In this document: positions 18,497 through 27,312 of the stretch, in pieces | Numbering within the stretch: the first letter of the stretch is position 1 | Layout of the letters: each line of letters begins with the position of its first letter | DNA from: Rhodopseudomonas palustris | Lineage (GTDB): Bacteria > Pseudomonadota > Alphaproteobacteria > Rhizobiales > Xanthobacteraceae | Assembly (NCBI RefSeq): GCF_007005445.1 | Contig: NZ_CP041387.1 | Span: 1,302,001 to 1,366,000 of the forward strand | Reading direction: 5' to 3' | Length of the DNA stretch: 64,000 nt | The notes under the pieces: generated by a model | What the model saw: only the letters and a program-made list of their open reading frames with translations | Told to the model about the DNA's origin: nothing | Database searches by the model: none | Position numbers and translations under genes: made by a program

Positions 18497-20041
18497 ATGA
18501 ACGGCGCACAGTCGGTGGTGCGGACGCTGGTAAATTGCGGCGTCGAGGTGTGTTTCGCCAATCCAGGCACCTCGGAAATGCACTTCGTCGCGGCGCTGGA
18601 TTCGGTCAGCGGGATGCGGCCGGTACTGTGCCTGTTCGAAGGCGTGGTCACCGGCGCCGCCGACGGCTACGGCCGGATCGCCGGCAAGCCGGCGGTGAAC
18701 CTGCTGCATCTCGGCCCCGGCCTCGCCAACGGCCTTGCCAATCTGCACAACGCCCGCCGCGCCGCGACGCCGATCGTCAACATCGTCGGAGACCACGCCG
18801 CCTATCACCTGCAATACGACGCGCCGCTGACCTCCGACATCGCCGGCTTCGCGCGGCCGGTGTCGAGCTGGATCCATGAATCCAAGAGCGCCGGGGCGGT
18901 GGCGAGCGATACCGCGCGCGCGGTGCAGGCGGCTTGCGCGGCGCCGGGCGGCATCGCCACGCTGATCATGCCGGCGGACGTCGCCTGGAATCCGGCGGCG
19001 CGCGCAGCGCACAAGCTGCCGGAGATCGGTCCGTCCAAGGTTGCGGCCGACACCGTCGAGGCAATCGCCAAGCTGCTGTCGAACGGCAAGAAGTCTGCGC
19101 TGCTGCTGCGCGGATCGGCGCTGCTCGGCGATGCGCTGGAGGCGGCCGGACGGGTCGCAGCCAAGACCGGGGTCCGGCTGCTGTGCGACACCTTCGCGCC
19201 GCAGACCGAACTCGGTGCCGGCCGCGTCCCACTCGAGCGCATCCCGTATTTCTCGGAGCAGATCACTGCGTTCCTCAAAGACGTCGAGCAACTGATCCTG
19301 GTCGGCGCCAAGCCACCGGTGTCGTTCTTCGCCTATCCGGGCAAGCCGAGCTGGGGCGCGCCGGAAGGTTGCCTGATCGATTATCTGGCGCAGCCGCATG
19401 AGGATGGCGCGCAGGCGGTGAAGGATCTCGCTGCCGCGGTGGGCGCGCCGGCCGAGCCGGCCGCTCGGACTCAGCTGGTATTGCCCGATCTGCCGAAGGG
19501 CAAGCTCAATTCGCTCGGCGTCGCGCAGGCGATCGCGCATCTGACGCCCGACCACGCGATCTACGCCGAGGAGGCCAACACCTCCGGCCTGCCGTTCCAG
19601 ATGATCCTGCCGAAGGCGCGGCCGCACACCCATCTGCCGCTGACCGGCGGCTCGATCGGGCAGGGGCTGCCGCTGGCGATCGGCGCGGCGATCGCGGCGC
19701 CGGATCGCAAGGTGGTGTGTCCGCACGGCGACGGCGGCGCCGCCTACACCATGCAGGCGCTGTGGACGATGGCGCGCGAAAAGCTCGATGTCACCGTGGT
19801 GATCTACGCCAATCGCTCCTACGCGATCCTCAACATCGAGCTGCAGCGGGTCGGTGCCTCCGGCGCCGGCGCCAATGCGCTGTCGATGCTCGATCTGCAC
19901 AATCCGGAAATGAACTGGATGAAGATCGCCGAAGGTCTCGGCGTCGAAGCCAGCCGCGCCACCACCGCCGAGGAATTCTCCGCGCAATACGCTTCGGCGA
20001 TGAGCCAGCGCGGTCCGCGGCTGATCGAAGCCTTGATCTGA
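18497..20041 (+). CDS. Thiamine-diphosphate enzyme, acetolactate synthase large subunit-like
   Basis: Predicted ThDP-dependent enzyme of 514 residues. It has the three-domain order of the acetolactate synthase/benzoylformate decarboxylase group: an N-terminal PYR domain with the catalytic Glu in LCLFEGVVTGAADGYGR, a central domain, and a C-terminal PP domain with the ThDP/Mg2+ motif GDGGAAYTMQALWTMAREKLDVTVV then NRSYAIL. It is shorter than true IlvB (592 residues here at 47459) and lacks its quinone/FAD contacts, so a decarboxylase or carboligase role is as likely as acetolactate synthesis. ATG 18497 matches homologues known to me (MNGA...). GTG 18482 after GGGGGAAG is an alternative start. 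Confidence 0.82.
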   Translation: MNGAQSVVRTLVNCGVEVCFANPGTSEMHFVAALDSVSGMRPVLCLFEGVVTGAADGYGRIAGKPAVNLLHLGPGLANGLANLHNARRAATPIVNIVGDHAAYHLQYDAPLTSDIAGFARPVSSWIHESKSAGAVASDTARAVQAACAAPGGIATLIMPADVAWNPAARAAHKLPEIGPSKVAADTVEAIAKLLSNGKKSALLLRGSALLGDALEAAGRVAAKTGVRLLCDTFAPQTELGAGRVPLERIPYFSEQITAFLKDVEQLILVGAKPPVSFFAYPGKPSWGAPEGCLIDYLAQPHEDGAQAVKDLAAAVGAPAEPAARTQLVLPDLPKGKLNSLGVAQAIAHLTPDHAIYAEEANTSGLPFQMILPKARPHTHLPLTGGSIGQGLPLAIGAAIAAPDRKVVCPHGDGGAAYTMQALWTMAREKLDVTVVIYANRSYAILNIELQRVGASGAGANALSMLDLHNPEMNWMKIAEGLGVEASRATTAEEFSAQYASAMSQRGPRLIEALI

Positions 20042-20052
20042 GGGAGCGGCCG

Positions 20053-21462
20053 ATGACCCAGGATATCGTCGGCACACTCCGGACCATCGTCGGCGACGGC
20101 GGCGTGCTCGAGGCCGCCGAGCTGTCGAAGCGCTCCGCCGGCACCTATCGGTTCGATACGCTGAAAGCCGCGGCGCTGGTGCGGCCGACCTCGACGCAGC
20201 AGGTGTCGGAGATCCTGCGCTGGTGCCACGCCAATGGCGTTCACGTCGTCACCCATGGCGGCCTGACCGGCCTCGTTCACGGCGCCGATGCCGAGCCCAG
20301 CGAAGTGATTCTGTCGCTGGAGCGGATGCGGACGATCGAGGAGATCGATCCGAAGCAGCGCACCGCCGTGGTGCAGGCCGGCGTGCCGCTGCAGGCGCTG
20401 CAGGACGAGGTCGACAAACACGATCTGGCGTTTCCGCTCGATCTCGGCTCGCGTGGCACCGCCACGCTCGGCGGCAATGCCGCCACCAATGCCGGCGGCA
20501 ACCGTGTGATCCGCTACGGCATGACACGCGAGATGATCCTCGGCCTCGAAGTGGTGCTCTCCGACGGCACCGTGCTGTCGTCGCTCAACCATCTGATCAA
20601 GAACAACGCCGGCTACGATCTGAAGCAGTTGTTCATCGGCTCGGAAGGTACGCTCGGCGTGATCACGCGGCTGGTGCTGCGGCTGCGCGAAAAGCCGCTC
20701 GCCACCAACATGGCGTTCGTCGGCCTCGACAGCTTCGATGCGGTGGCGAAGTTCCTGAAGCACTGCGACCGCGCCCTCGGCGGCACGCTGTCGGCGTTCG
20801 AGGTGATGTGGCAGTCGTTCTACCGGCTGGTCACCAGCCCGCCCGCCAAGGGGCAGCCGCCGATCGGGCAGGACCACGCCTACTACGTGCTGGTCGAAAG
20901 CCAAGGCTCCGATCAGGAACTGGACGGCCAGCGCTTCACCGCGGCAATGGAGGCGGCGCTGGAATCCGGGCTGATCGCCGACGCTGCGATCGCGCAATCG
21001 GAAGAGGATTGCCGCTCGTTCTGGGCGCTCCGCGACGATGTCGGTCAAGTGCTGCAGGGCGGCATGCCGATCGTGTTCGACGTCTCGCTGCCGATCGCCG
21101 CGATGGAAGGCTATGCCGACACCTTACGCGAGACGCTGGACAGCGAGATCGGAGATCACCGGCTGTGGATCTTCGGTCATCTCGGCGACGGCAATCTGCA
21201 CGTCGTCGTACAGGTCAAGCCGATGGAGTATCTCGCGCTGCGGCCGAAGGTCGAAGCATTGGTGTACCGGCCGCTCGCCGCCTGTAACGGCTCGGTCTCG
21301 GCCGAGCACGGCATTGGCCTGGAAAAGAAGCCGTATCTCTATGTCAGCCGCAGCGCCAACGAGATCGCACTGATGCGCACGCTGAAGCAAGCTCTCGACC
21401 CCAAGGGCATTCTCAATCCCGGCAAGATCTTCGACCCTGGGCCGATGCTCGGGGCACGATGA
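20053..21462 (+). CDS. FAD-dependent D-2-hydroxyacid dehydrogenase (D-lactate/glycolate type)
   Basis: Flavoprotein of 469 residues that probably oxidises a D-2-hydroxyacid to the 2-oxoacid. The FAD_binding_4 domain is seen as AALVRPTSTQQVSEILRWC, VVTHGGLTGLVHGA and LGGNAATNAGGNRVIRYGMTREMILGLEVVL. The FAD-oxidase C-terminal domain has the metal/substrate motif FGHLGDGNLHV and GSVSAEHGIGLEKK. It starts 12 bp after the ThDP enzyme, in what should be one operon, so the pair may handle a 2-hydroxyacid and its 2-oxoacid product in turn. Relatives include D-lactate, D-2-hydroxyglutarate and GlcD-type dehydrogenases; which one cannot be told. Confidence 0.87.
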   Translation: MTQDIVGTLRTIVGDGGVLEAAELSKRSAGTYRFDTLKAAALVRPTSTQQVSEILRWCHANGVHVVTHGGLTGLVHGADAEPSEVILSLERMRTIEEIDPKQRTAVVQAGVPLQALQDEVDKHDLAFPLDLGSRGTATLGGNAATNAGGNRVIRYGMTREMILGLEVVLSDGTVLSSLNHLIKNNAGYDLKQLFIGSEGTLGVITRLVLRLREKPLATNMAFVGLDSFDAVAKFLKHCDRALGGTLSAFEVMWQSFYRLVTSPPAKGQPPIGQDHAYYVLVESQGSDQELDGQRFTAAMEAALESGLIADAAIAQSEEDCRSFWALRDDVGQVLQGGMPIVFDVSLPIAAMEGYADTLRETLDSEIGDHRLWIFGHLGDGNLHVVVQVKPMEYLALRPKVEALVYRPLAACNGSVSAEHGIGLEKKPYLYVSRSANEIALMRTLKQALDPKGILNPGKIFDPGPMLGAR

Positions 21463-21486
21463 CGGGACGCGTAGCGGTCGCGGCGA

Positions 21487-23556
21487 TCAGTAGCGCGCGT
21501 CCTTCGGCTTCGGATCCTTCGGCCAGTCCTTGACCTTGCCGGCGAAGTCGGGCCGGTCCATCTGGCTGAAATAGGCGGCGACGTCGATCGCTTCCTGGTC
21601 GGTCAGCTCACCCTGGCCGAGCGGGAATTTGTCGTGGCTGGCGATCGGCATGTTGCGCTTGACGAAGGCGGCCGCCGTGTAGGTCCGGGCCATGCCGGCG
21701 CCGATATTGAACGAGCGCGGTCCCCACAGCGGCGGATACACCACGCGGCCGGCTGCGTCCTTCAGCCCTTCGCCATCGTTGCCGTGACACACCGCGCAGC
21801 GGGCGACGTAGATCTCCTTGCCGTTGTCGAGATTTGGCACCAGCGACTGATCCACCTTGCCGACGCCGCGGCCCGGCACCTTGTCTTGCGGCTTGGTCGA
21901 GCCCTGCATCCAGTCGAAATACGCCACCATCGCCTTCATGTCGGGACCGTCGACCGGCAGCGGCTTGCCGTTCATCGAGCGCAGGAAGCAGCCGTTGATG
22001 CGGTCCTCCAGCGTGATGACCCGGCCGGCACGCGGCGCATAGCTCGGGAAGAACGCCGCGACGCCGACATACGGACTGCCGTCGGCGACGGTGCCGGCGT
22101 TGAGATGGCACGAGCTGCAATTCAGATCGTTGCCGACATGGTTGGGCAGCAGCGTGTGGGTCTCGGCGTTGAGCCGCATCCCGCGCACCAACTGCTCGGC
22201 GTTCGGCTGCGACAGGATATCGGCGATCCGCGGCGTCTCGAACCGCGAGGTGTCGATCTTGGGATCGAGCGCGGCTCGCGCGGCTGCGATCTCCGCGACG
22301 GTGACGGCGCCGGCGCCGCCGCCCCAGCTTGCGCGCACGAAGCTCAGGATGTCGGCGATCTCGCGATCGGCGAGGCGGGCGAAGGACGGCATCGTCCACA
22401 CCCGCGGATACGCCGCGGTCGGAGTCGTCTTCCAGCCGGTGAGGGTGATGTGTACCAGCGTCGCCGGATCATTCGCCGCGATCGTCGGGTTGCCGGCGAG
22501 CGGCGGAAACACGCCGGGAACCCCGGCGCCGTCGCCGCGATGGCAATCGGCGCAGAATTGCGTGTAACCGAGTCCGCCGGGTGTGGTGTAGGTGGAGGCC
22601 GGCACTTCGGCCACGGCGACCGCCGGCGCCGGCCGGTCGGTCGGCAGCGCCTTCAGATAGGTGGCGATCGCGGTGAGATCCTGATCGGTCATGTGCTGGG
22701 TCGAATGCCGGATCACGTCGGTCATGCCGCCGGCCGCAGTGGCGAAGCGGTTCTGACCGGTCTTCAGCATCTGAACGGTGTCAGGCACGGTCCACAGCCC
22801 GCGCAGGTTCAGCGCATTCCAATGTTCGACCTTGGCGCCGGCGAGATAATCGCGCCCGTTCGGTCCGGCGTCGCTCATCGCCTTCTCCTGGAAGGCGATG
22901 CCGCGCGGGGTGTGGCAGGCGCCGCAATGACCGAGGCTCTGGACCAGATACGCGCCGCGATTCCACACCGCATCCTGGTTCGGCTCGGGCTTGAACGGCG
23001 ACGCGTCGAGGAAGGCGACATTCCAGAACGCCAGCCCGATCCGCATGTTGAACGGGAAGCTCATTTCCGGCGCGCGATTGGCCTGTGCCACCGGCGCGAG
23101 GCCCTGGGTCAGGTACGCCCACAGCGCCACCATGTCGTCGCTGCTGATCTTGGCGTAGGACGGATACGGCATCGCCGGATACAGATTGTGCCCGTCCGCG
23201 GCGACGCCCTTGCGCATCGCGCGGTCGAACTCGCCGAACGACCAGTTGCCGATGCCGGTGTCGCGATCGGGCGTGATGTTGGTCGACCACAGGCTGCCGA
23301 ACGGCGTGTCGAGCTTGAGGCCGCCCGCCATCGGCGTGCCGCCGGGGGCGGTGTGACAGGCGACGCAGTCGCCGGCCTGCGCGATGTATTCGCCGCGCTT
23401 GATCAGATCGGGATCGGCCTTGACCGCGACCGCCTCGAGCCTGGCGTCGATGGCGGGCGGCTGGATCATCCACAGCGCCGCACCTCCGATCACGATCAGC
23501 GCCGAGGCGGCGAGAAAAGCCAGGGTCTTGGCGGTGCCGCCGCGGGGATGGGACAT
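21487..23556 (-). CDS. Pentahaem cytochrome c: alcohol-dehydrogenase-type trihaem part fused to TsdA-like dihaem part
   Basis: Membrane-anchored periplasmic cytochrome of 689 residues with five CxxCH haem sites at Cys64, Cys211, Cys335, Cys480 and Cys587. Residues 15-35 form an N-terminal membrane segment. The first three haems with the spacing of CVACHTAPGG, CGACHTPRG and CADCHRGDG are the pattern of the trihaem subunit of membrane alcohol/gluconate dehydrogenases. Residues about 440-670 instead resemble the thiosulfate dehydrogenase TsdA: CSSCHLNAGT, then RINGCFLRSMNGKPLP with Cys523 where TsdA has its unusual haem cysteine ligand, then CAVCHGNDGEG. No dehydrogenase subunit gene is adjacent on its strand; the hydroxyacid dehydrogenase operon converges on it. 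The substrate is not known. Confidence 0.88.
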   Translation of the reverse strand: MSHPRGGTAKTLAFLAASALIVIGGAALWMIQPPAIDARLEAVAVKADPDLIKRGEYIAQAGDCVACHTAPGGTPMAGGLKLDTPFGSLWSTNITPDRDTGIGNWSFGEFDRAMRKGVAADGHNLYPAMPYPSYAKISSDDMVALWAYLTQGLAPVAQANRAPEMSFPFNMRIGLAFWNVAFLDASPFKPEPNQDAVWNRGAYLVQSLGHCGACHTPRGIAFQEKAMSDAGPNGRDYLAGAKVEHWNALNLRGLWTVPDTVQMLKTGQNRFATAAGGMTDVIRHSTQHMTDQDLTAIATYLKALPTDRPAPAVAVAEVPASTYTTPGGLGYTQFCADCHRGDGAGVPGVFPPLAGNPTIAANDPATLVHITLTGWKTTPTAAYPRVWTMPSFARLADREIADILSFVRASWGGGAGAVTVAEIAAARAALDPKIDTSRFETPRIADILSQPNAEQLVRGMRLNAETHTLLPNHVGNDLNCSSCHLNAGTVADGSPYVGVAAFFPSYAPRAGRVITLEDRINGCFLRSMNGKPLPVDGPDMKAMVAYFDWMQGSTKPQDKVPGRGVGKVDQSLVPNLDNGKEIYVARCAVCHGNDGEGLKDAAGRVVYPPLWGPRSFNIGAGMARTYTAAAFVKRNMPIASHDKFPLGQGELTDQEAIDVAAYFSQMDRPDFAGKVKDWPKDPKPKDARY

Positions 23557-23740
23557 GTCAGACTCGATTCAAGGTTTGTTGCGGTGCGACGCTAGGCGCG
23601 TCGCCGCCTCGCCTCAACTCGGGCCGACTCCTTAGATCTCAACGGTTTGTCGGAAAGGTGTGAGGTATCTCGTTACGAGTAGACTGGTACCCGAGCCGAT
23701 ATGGTGAGCGGCAGCTCGACAGCAGCAGGGCGCTTGCGGC

Positions 23741-24340
23741 CTACAGCCTCTCGGCGATCTCACGCGGCATCGCGCGCGCAGGCGTGGGCGCCGCTGCGGC
23801 TCGCAGCATCGGCAGAATCTCTGCCACCTCGTTGGCTTTCAAAATTTCGACCGAGAGCGACGGTCGGATGAAAGCGGTGGCGCGCATGTGCGCCAGCAAC
23901 TCCAGCAGCGGCTGCCAGAAGCCGTCGATGTCGGCGATCAGGATCGGCTTGGTGTGGCGGCCGAGCTGCTGCCATGTCATCTGCTCGACCAGTTCTTCCA
24001 GCGTGCCGATACCGCCTGGGAGCGCCACGAAGGCGTCGGAGCGCTCGAACATCAGCCGCTTGCGCTCGTGCATGTCCTCGGTGACGATCAGCTCGGAGAC
24101 GCGGTCGAGCGCGATCTCCTTGGCGCTGAGGAAACCGGGGATGATGCCGGTGACCGATCCTCCGTGATCGAGCACCGAAGTGGCCACCGCGCCCATCAGC
24201 CCGATTGCGCCACCGCCGTAAACCAGCCCGACGCCATGGTCGGCGAGTTCCTTGCCGAATGCGGTGGCGGCTTCGAGAAAACGGGGATTGCTGCCGGGCC
24301 CGGAGCCGCAATAGACGCAGACGGTCTTGATCTCGCTCAT
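23741..24340 (-). CDS. LOG-family protein (TIGR00730), cytokinin riboside 5'-monophosphate phosphoribohydrolase-like
   Basis: Rossmann-fold protein of 199 residues that in characterised relatives cleaves nucleoside 5'-monophosphates between base and ribose phosphate. The family marks are clear: VCVYCGSGPGSNP at the N terminus, VYGGGAIGLMGAVA, MHERKRLMFERSDAFVALPGGIGTLEEL with the catalytic Arg/Glu set, and QLGRHTKPI. ATG 24340 fits the family N terminus; the longer frame to 24442 adds 34 unlikely residues. It is divergent from the ABC exporter gene. Confidence 0.9.
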   Translation of the reverse strand: MSEIKTVCVYCGSGPGSNPRFLEAATAFGKELADHGVGLVYGGGAIGLMGAVATSVLDHGGSVTGIIPGFLSAKEIALDRVSELIVTEDMHERKRLMFERSDAFVALPGGIGTLEELVEQMTWQQLGRHTKPILIADIDGFWQPLLELLAHMRATAFIRPSLSVEILKANEVAEILPMLRAAAAPTPARAMPREIAERL

Positions 24341-24537
24341 GGGGCGGATGTGGCACCGTGCGATGACAGCGTCAAGACGGGGCGCCGCCATGTCCCTGCA
24401 ACAGTCTGTTATGTCGTAAAGAATCGCCGCTTCAGGGTGCACGGCGAAGACGAAACACTATATGACAGGCGGACTCGGCGGACCACTTTGGTCGCCAGTC
24501 CGGATTCGGCCCTCGGACTTTTCTCAGGCACTTGTTG

Positions 24538-26535
24538 ATGGCTCACCCCCACTCGCATTCGAGCAGCGGCTCTCCTGTCGCGATTCCGGAAGACGCGACG
24601 GCGCAGAAGGCGACGCTCGGCGGCACGCTGCTGCATTTGTGGCCGTATATCTGGCCCGGCGACCGCTCGGACCTGAAGATGCGGGTGGTGTGGTCGATCG
24701 TGCTGCTGATCGTCGCCAAGGCGGCGACGCTGGTGGTGCCGTTCACGTTCAAATGGGCGATCGACGCGCTGACCGGCGCCGATACCGCGCCGATCGAGCC
24801 GTCGAACTGGACGCTGTGGCTGATCGCGTCGCCGCTGGCGCTGACCGCGAGCTACGGCCTGGTGCGGGCGCTGATGGTGGTGCTGACGCAATGGCGCGAC
24901 GGCGTGTTCGCCAAGGTGGCGATGCACGCGGTCCGCAAACTCGCCTATCGCACCTTCGTGCACATGCACGATCTGTCGCTGCGGTTTCACCTCGAGCGCA
25001 AGACCGGCGGGCTGACGCGGGTACTGGAGCGCGGCCGGCTCGGCATCGAAGTGATCGTCAGGATGGTGATCCTGCAACTGGTGCCGACGATCATCGAGCT
25101 GTCGCTGGTGATGGCCGTGCTGCTGTGGCAGTTCGACTGGCGCTACGTCGCGACCGTGATGGTCACCGTGGTGTTCTACATGCTGTACACCTACAAGGCG
25201 ACCGAGTGGCGGATCGGCATCCGCCGCCGCATGAACGATTCCGACAGCGACGCCAACCAGAAGGCGATCGACTCGCTGCTCAACTACGAGACGGTGAAGT
25301 ATTTCGGCGCCGAGGAGCGCGAGGCTAAGCGCTACGACAAGTCGATGCGGCACTACGAAGACGCCAGCGTTTCGACCTACACGTCCCTCGCGGTTCTCAA
25401 TGCGGGGCAGGCGGTGATCTTCACCTTCGGGCTGACGGCGACGATGCTGATGTGCGCTTCCGGAGTGCGGAACGGCACCAACACGGTCGGCGACTTCGTG
25501 ATGATCAACGCGATGATGCTTCAGCTCTATCAGCCGCTGAACTTCATGGGCATGGTGTATCGCGAGATCAAGCAGGCGATCATCGATATCGAGAAGATGT
25601 TCGCGGTGCTGTCGCGCAAGCCCGAGGTCGAGGATCGGGCCGGAGCCAAGCCGCTCGCGGTCGAAGCCGGCACCGTTCGGTTCGAGGACGTGCGGTTCGC
25701 CTACGATCCGTCGCGGCCGATCCTGAAGGGCCTCAATTTCGAAGTCCCGGCCGGCAAGACCGTGGCGATCGTCGGACCCTCGGGGGCCGGCAAGTCGACG
25801 ATCTCGCGGCTGCTGTTCCGGCTGTACGACGTCTCTGGCGGCCGGATTACGATCGACGGTCAGGACATCCGCGACGTCACCCAGACCTCGCTGCGCTCCG
25901 CGATCGGCATGGTGCCGCAGGACACCGTGCTGTTCAACGACACCATCCGCTACAACATCCGCTATGGCCGCTGGGACGCCACCGACGCCGAGGTGGAGGA
26001 GGCTGCCAAGACCGCGCAGATCGATGCCTTCATCAAGGCGTCGCCGAAAGGTTACGACACCGAGGTCGGCGAGCGCGGCCTGAAATTGTCCGGTGGCGAG
26101 AAGCAACGTGTGGCGATCGCGCGAACCGTTCTCAAAGCGCCGCCGATTCTGGTGCTGGACGAGGCGACCTCGGCGCTCGACAGTCATACCGAGCACGAAA
26201 TTCAGGGCGAGCTGGAGCGTGTGGCACAAAACCGCACCTCGCTGGTGATCGCGCACCGTCTGTCGACCATCGTCAGCGCCGACGAGATCATTGTGCTCGA
26301 CCAGGGCCGGATCGCCGAACGCGGCACCCACACGCAATTGCTCGCCGCGGGCGGACTGTACGCCAGCATGTGGAACAGGCAGCGTGAGGCCGAGGAAGCG
26401 CGCGAACGGCTGGCACTGATCGGCGATGAACAGCCGCCGATTCGTCAACAGGAGACGGAGGACCTTCCTCCGGATTCGTCCGGCCGGCGGACCAAGCCCG
26501 ACGATGATCTGGCAAGTTCTGCCGCGGCGGAGTAA
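24538..26535 (+). CDS. Atm1/HMT1-like ABC exporter, fused membrane and ATPase domains
   Basis: Half-transporter of 665 residues that should act as a homodimer in the inner membrane. A His-rich N terminus (MAHPHSHSSS) precedes a six-helix membrane domain (about 45-360) containing the Atm1-type segment FGAEERE...YDKSM. The ATPase domain has Walker A GPSGAGKS at 413-420, the signature LSGGE at 517-521, Walker B ILVLDEATSALD and the H-loop IAHRLSTI. Relatives export glutathione-bound metals or a sulfur compound used in Fe-S assembly; the substrate here is not proven. ATG 24538 follows two TTG codons in frame. psd starts 48 bp downstream. Confidence 0.88.
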   Translation: MAHPHSHSSSGSPVAIPEDATAQKATLGGTLLHLWPYIWPGDRSDLKMRVVWSIVLLIVAKAATLVVPFTFKWAIDALTGADTAPIEPSNWTLWLIASPLALTASYGLVRALMVVLTQWRDGVFAKVAMHAVRKLAYRTFVHMHDLSLRFHLERKTGGLTRVLERGRLGIEVIVRMVILQLVPTIIELSLVMAVLLWQFDWRYVATVMVTVVFYMLYTYKATEWRIGIRRRMNDSDSDANQKAIDSLLNYETVKYFGAEEREAKRYDKSMRHYEDASVSTYTSLAVLNAGQAVIFTFGLTATMLMCASGVRNGTNTVGDFVMINAMMLQLYQPLNFMGMVYREIKQAIIDIEKMFAVLSRKPEVEDRAGAKPLAVEAGTVRFEDVRFAYDPSRPILKGLNFEVPAGKTVAIVGPSGAGKSTISRLLFRLYDVSGGRITIDGQDIRDVTQTSLRSAIGMVPQDTVLFNDTIRYNIRYGRWDATDAEVEEAAKTAQIDAFIKASPKGYDTEVGERGLKLSGGEKQRVAIARTVLKAPPILVLDEATSALDSHTEHEIQGELERVAQNRTSLVIAHRLSTIVSADEIIVLDQGRIAERGTHTQLLAAGGLYASMWNRQREAEEARERLALIGDEQPPIRQQETEDLPPDSSGRRTKPDDDLASSAAAE

Positions 26536-26583
26536 TCGTGTTGCAGCGCCCGCCAAAAGGCTTTCGAAGTTAGGGGACCTCCG

Positions 26584-27282
26584 ATGTCCATCGTCAATTC
26601 CGTCCGCGCCCAGATCCCGCCGATTCACCGGGAGGGCTATCCGTTCGTCGGCGGCTTCGCGCTGGCGACCCTCATTCTGTTCTGGATCTGGTCGCCGCTC
26701 GGCTGGATCGGCACCGTGCTGACGATCTGGTGCGCCTATTTCTTCCGCGATCCGCCGCGCACGACCCCGGTCCGCGACGGGTTGGTGGTATCGCCGGCCG
26801 ACGGCCGGGTGTCGATGGTGGTCGATATCATCCCGCCGCCGGAGCTGGGTCTCGGCGCCAAGCCGTTGCCGCGGGTCTCGATCTTCATGAGCGTGTTCAA
26901 CTGCCACGTGAACCGCAGCCCGGTGGCCGGCCGGATCGAACGGATCGTGTATTCGCCGGGCAAGTTCGTGAACGCCGAACTGGACAAGGCGAGCGAAGAC
27001 AACGAGCGCAATTCGATGGTGCTCTCCACCGAACACGGCCAGATCGGCGTGATCCAGATTGCCGGGCTGGTCGCCCGGCGGATCGTGTCGTTCGTTCGCG
27101 AGGGGCAGCCTCTGGTTGCCGGCGAGCGATTCGGCCTGATCCGGTTCGGCTCGCGGCTCGACGTCTATCTGCCCGAGGGCACCAAGCCGCTGGTCGCCGA
27201 AGGGCAGACCGCGTTCGCCGGCGAAACCGTGCTGGCCGACCTCAAGGGCAGCGACGCTGGCCGGACGTTCCGGACCGATTGA
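26584..27282 (+). CDS. psd: Phosphatidylserine decarboxylase proenzyme (short form)
   Basis: Converts phosphatidylserine to phosphatidylethanolamine in the inner membrane. The 232-residue protein is the short bacterial form: two hydrophobic segments (about 20-52), [20 protein letters not shown] with the conserved His, and the autocleavage site [10 protein letters not shown], where Gly189-Ser190 yields the pyruvoyl cofactor on the alpha chain. Length and motif order match the family. It precedes pssA by 30 bp, which makes the substrate for it, so the two are surely co-transcribed. Confidence 0.95.
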   Translation: MSIVNSVRAQIPPIHREGYPFVGGFALATLILFWIWSPLGWIGTVLTIWCAYFFRDPPRTTPVRDGLVVSPADGRVSMVVDIIPPPELGLGAKPLPRVSIFMSVFNCHVNRSPVAGRIERIVYSPGKFVNAELDKASEDNERNSMVLSTEHGQIGVIQIAGLVARRIVSFVREGQPLVAGERFGLIRFGSRLDVYLPEGTKPLVAEGQTAFAGETVLADLKGSDAGRTFRTD

Positions 27283-27312
27283 AGATCGCGCGGGGCTGGC
27301 CCGAAGGATGCC

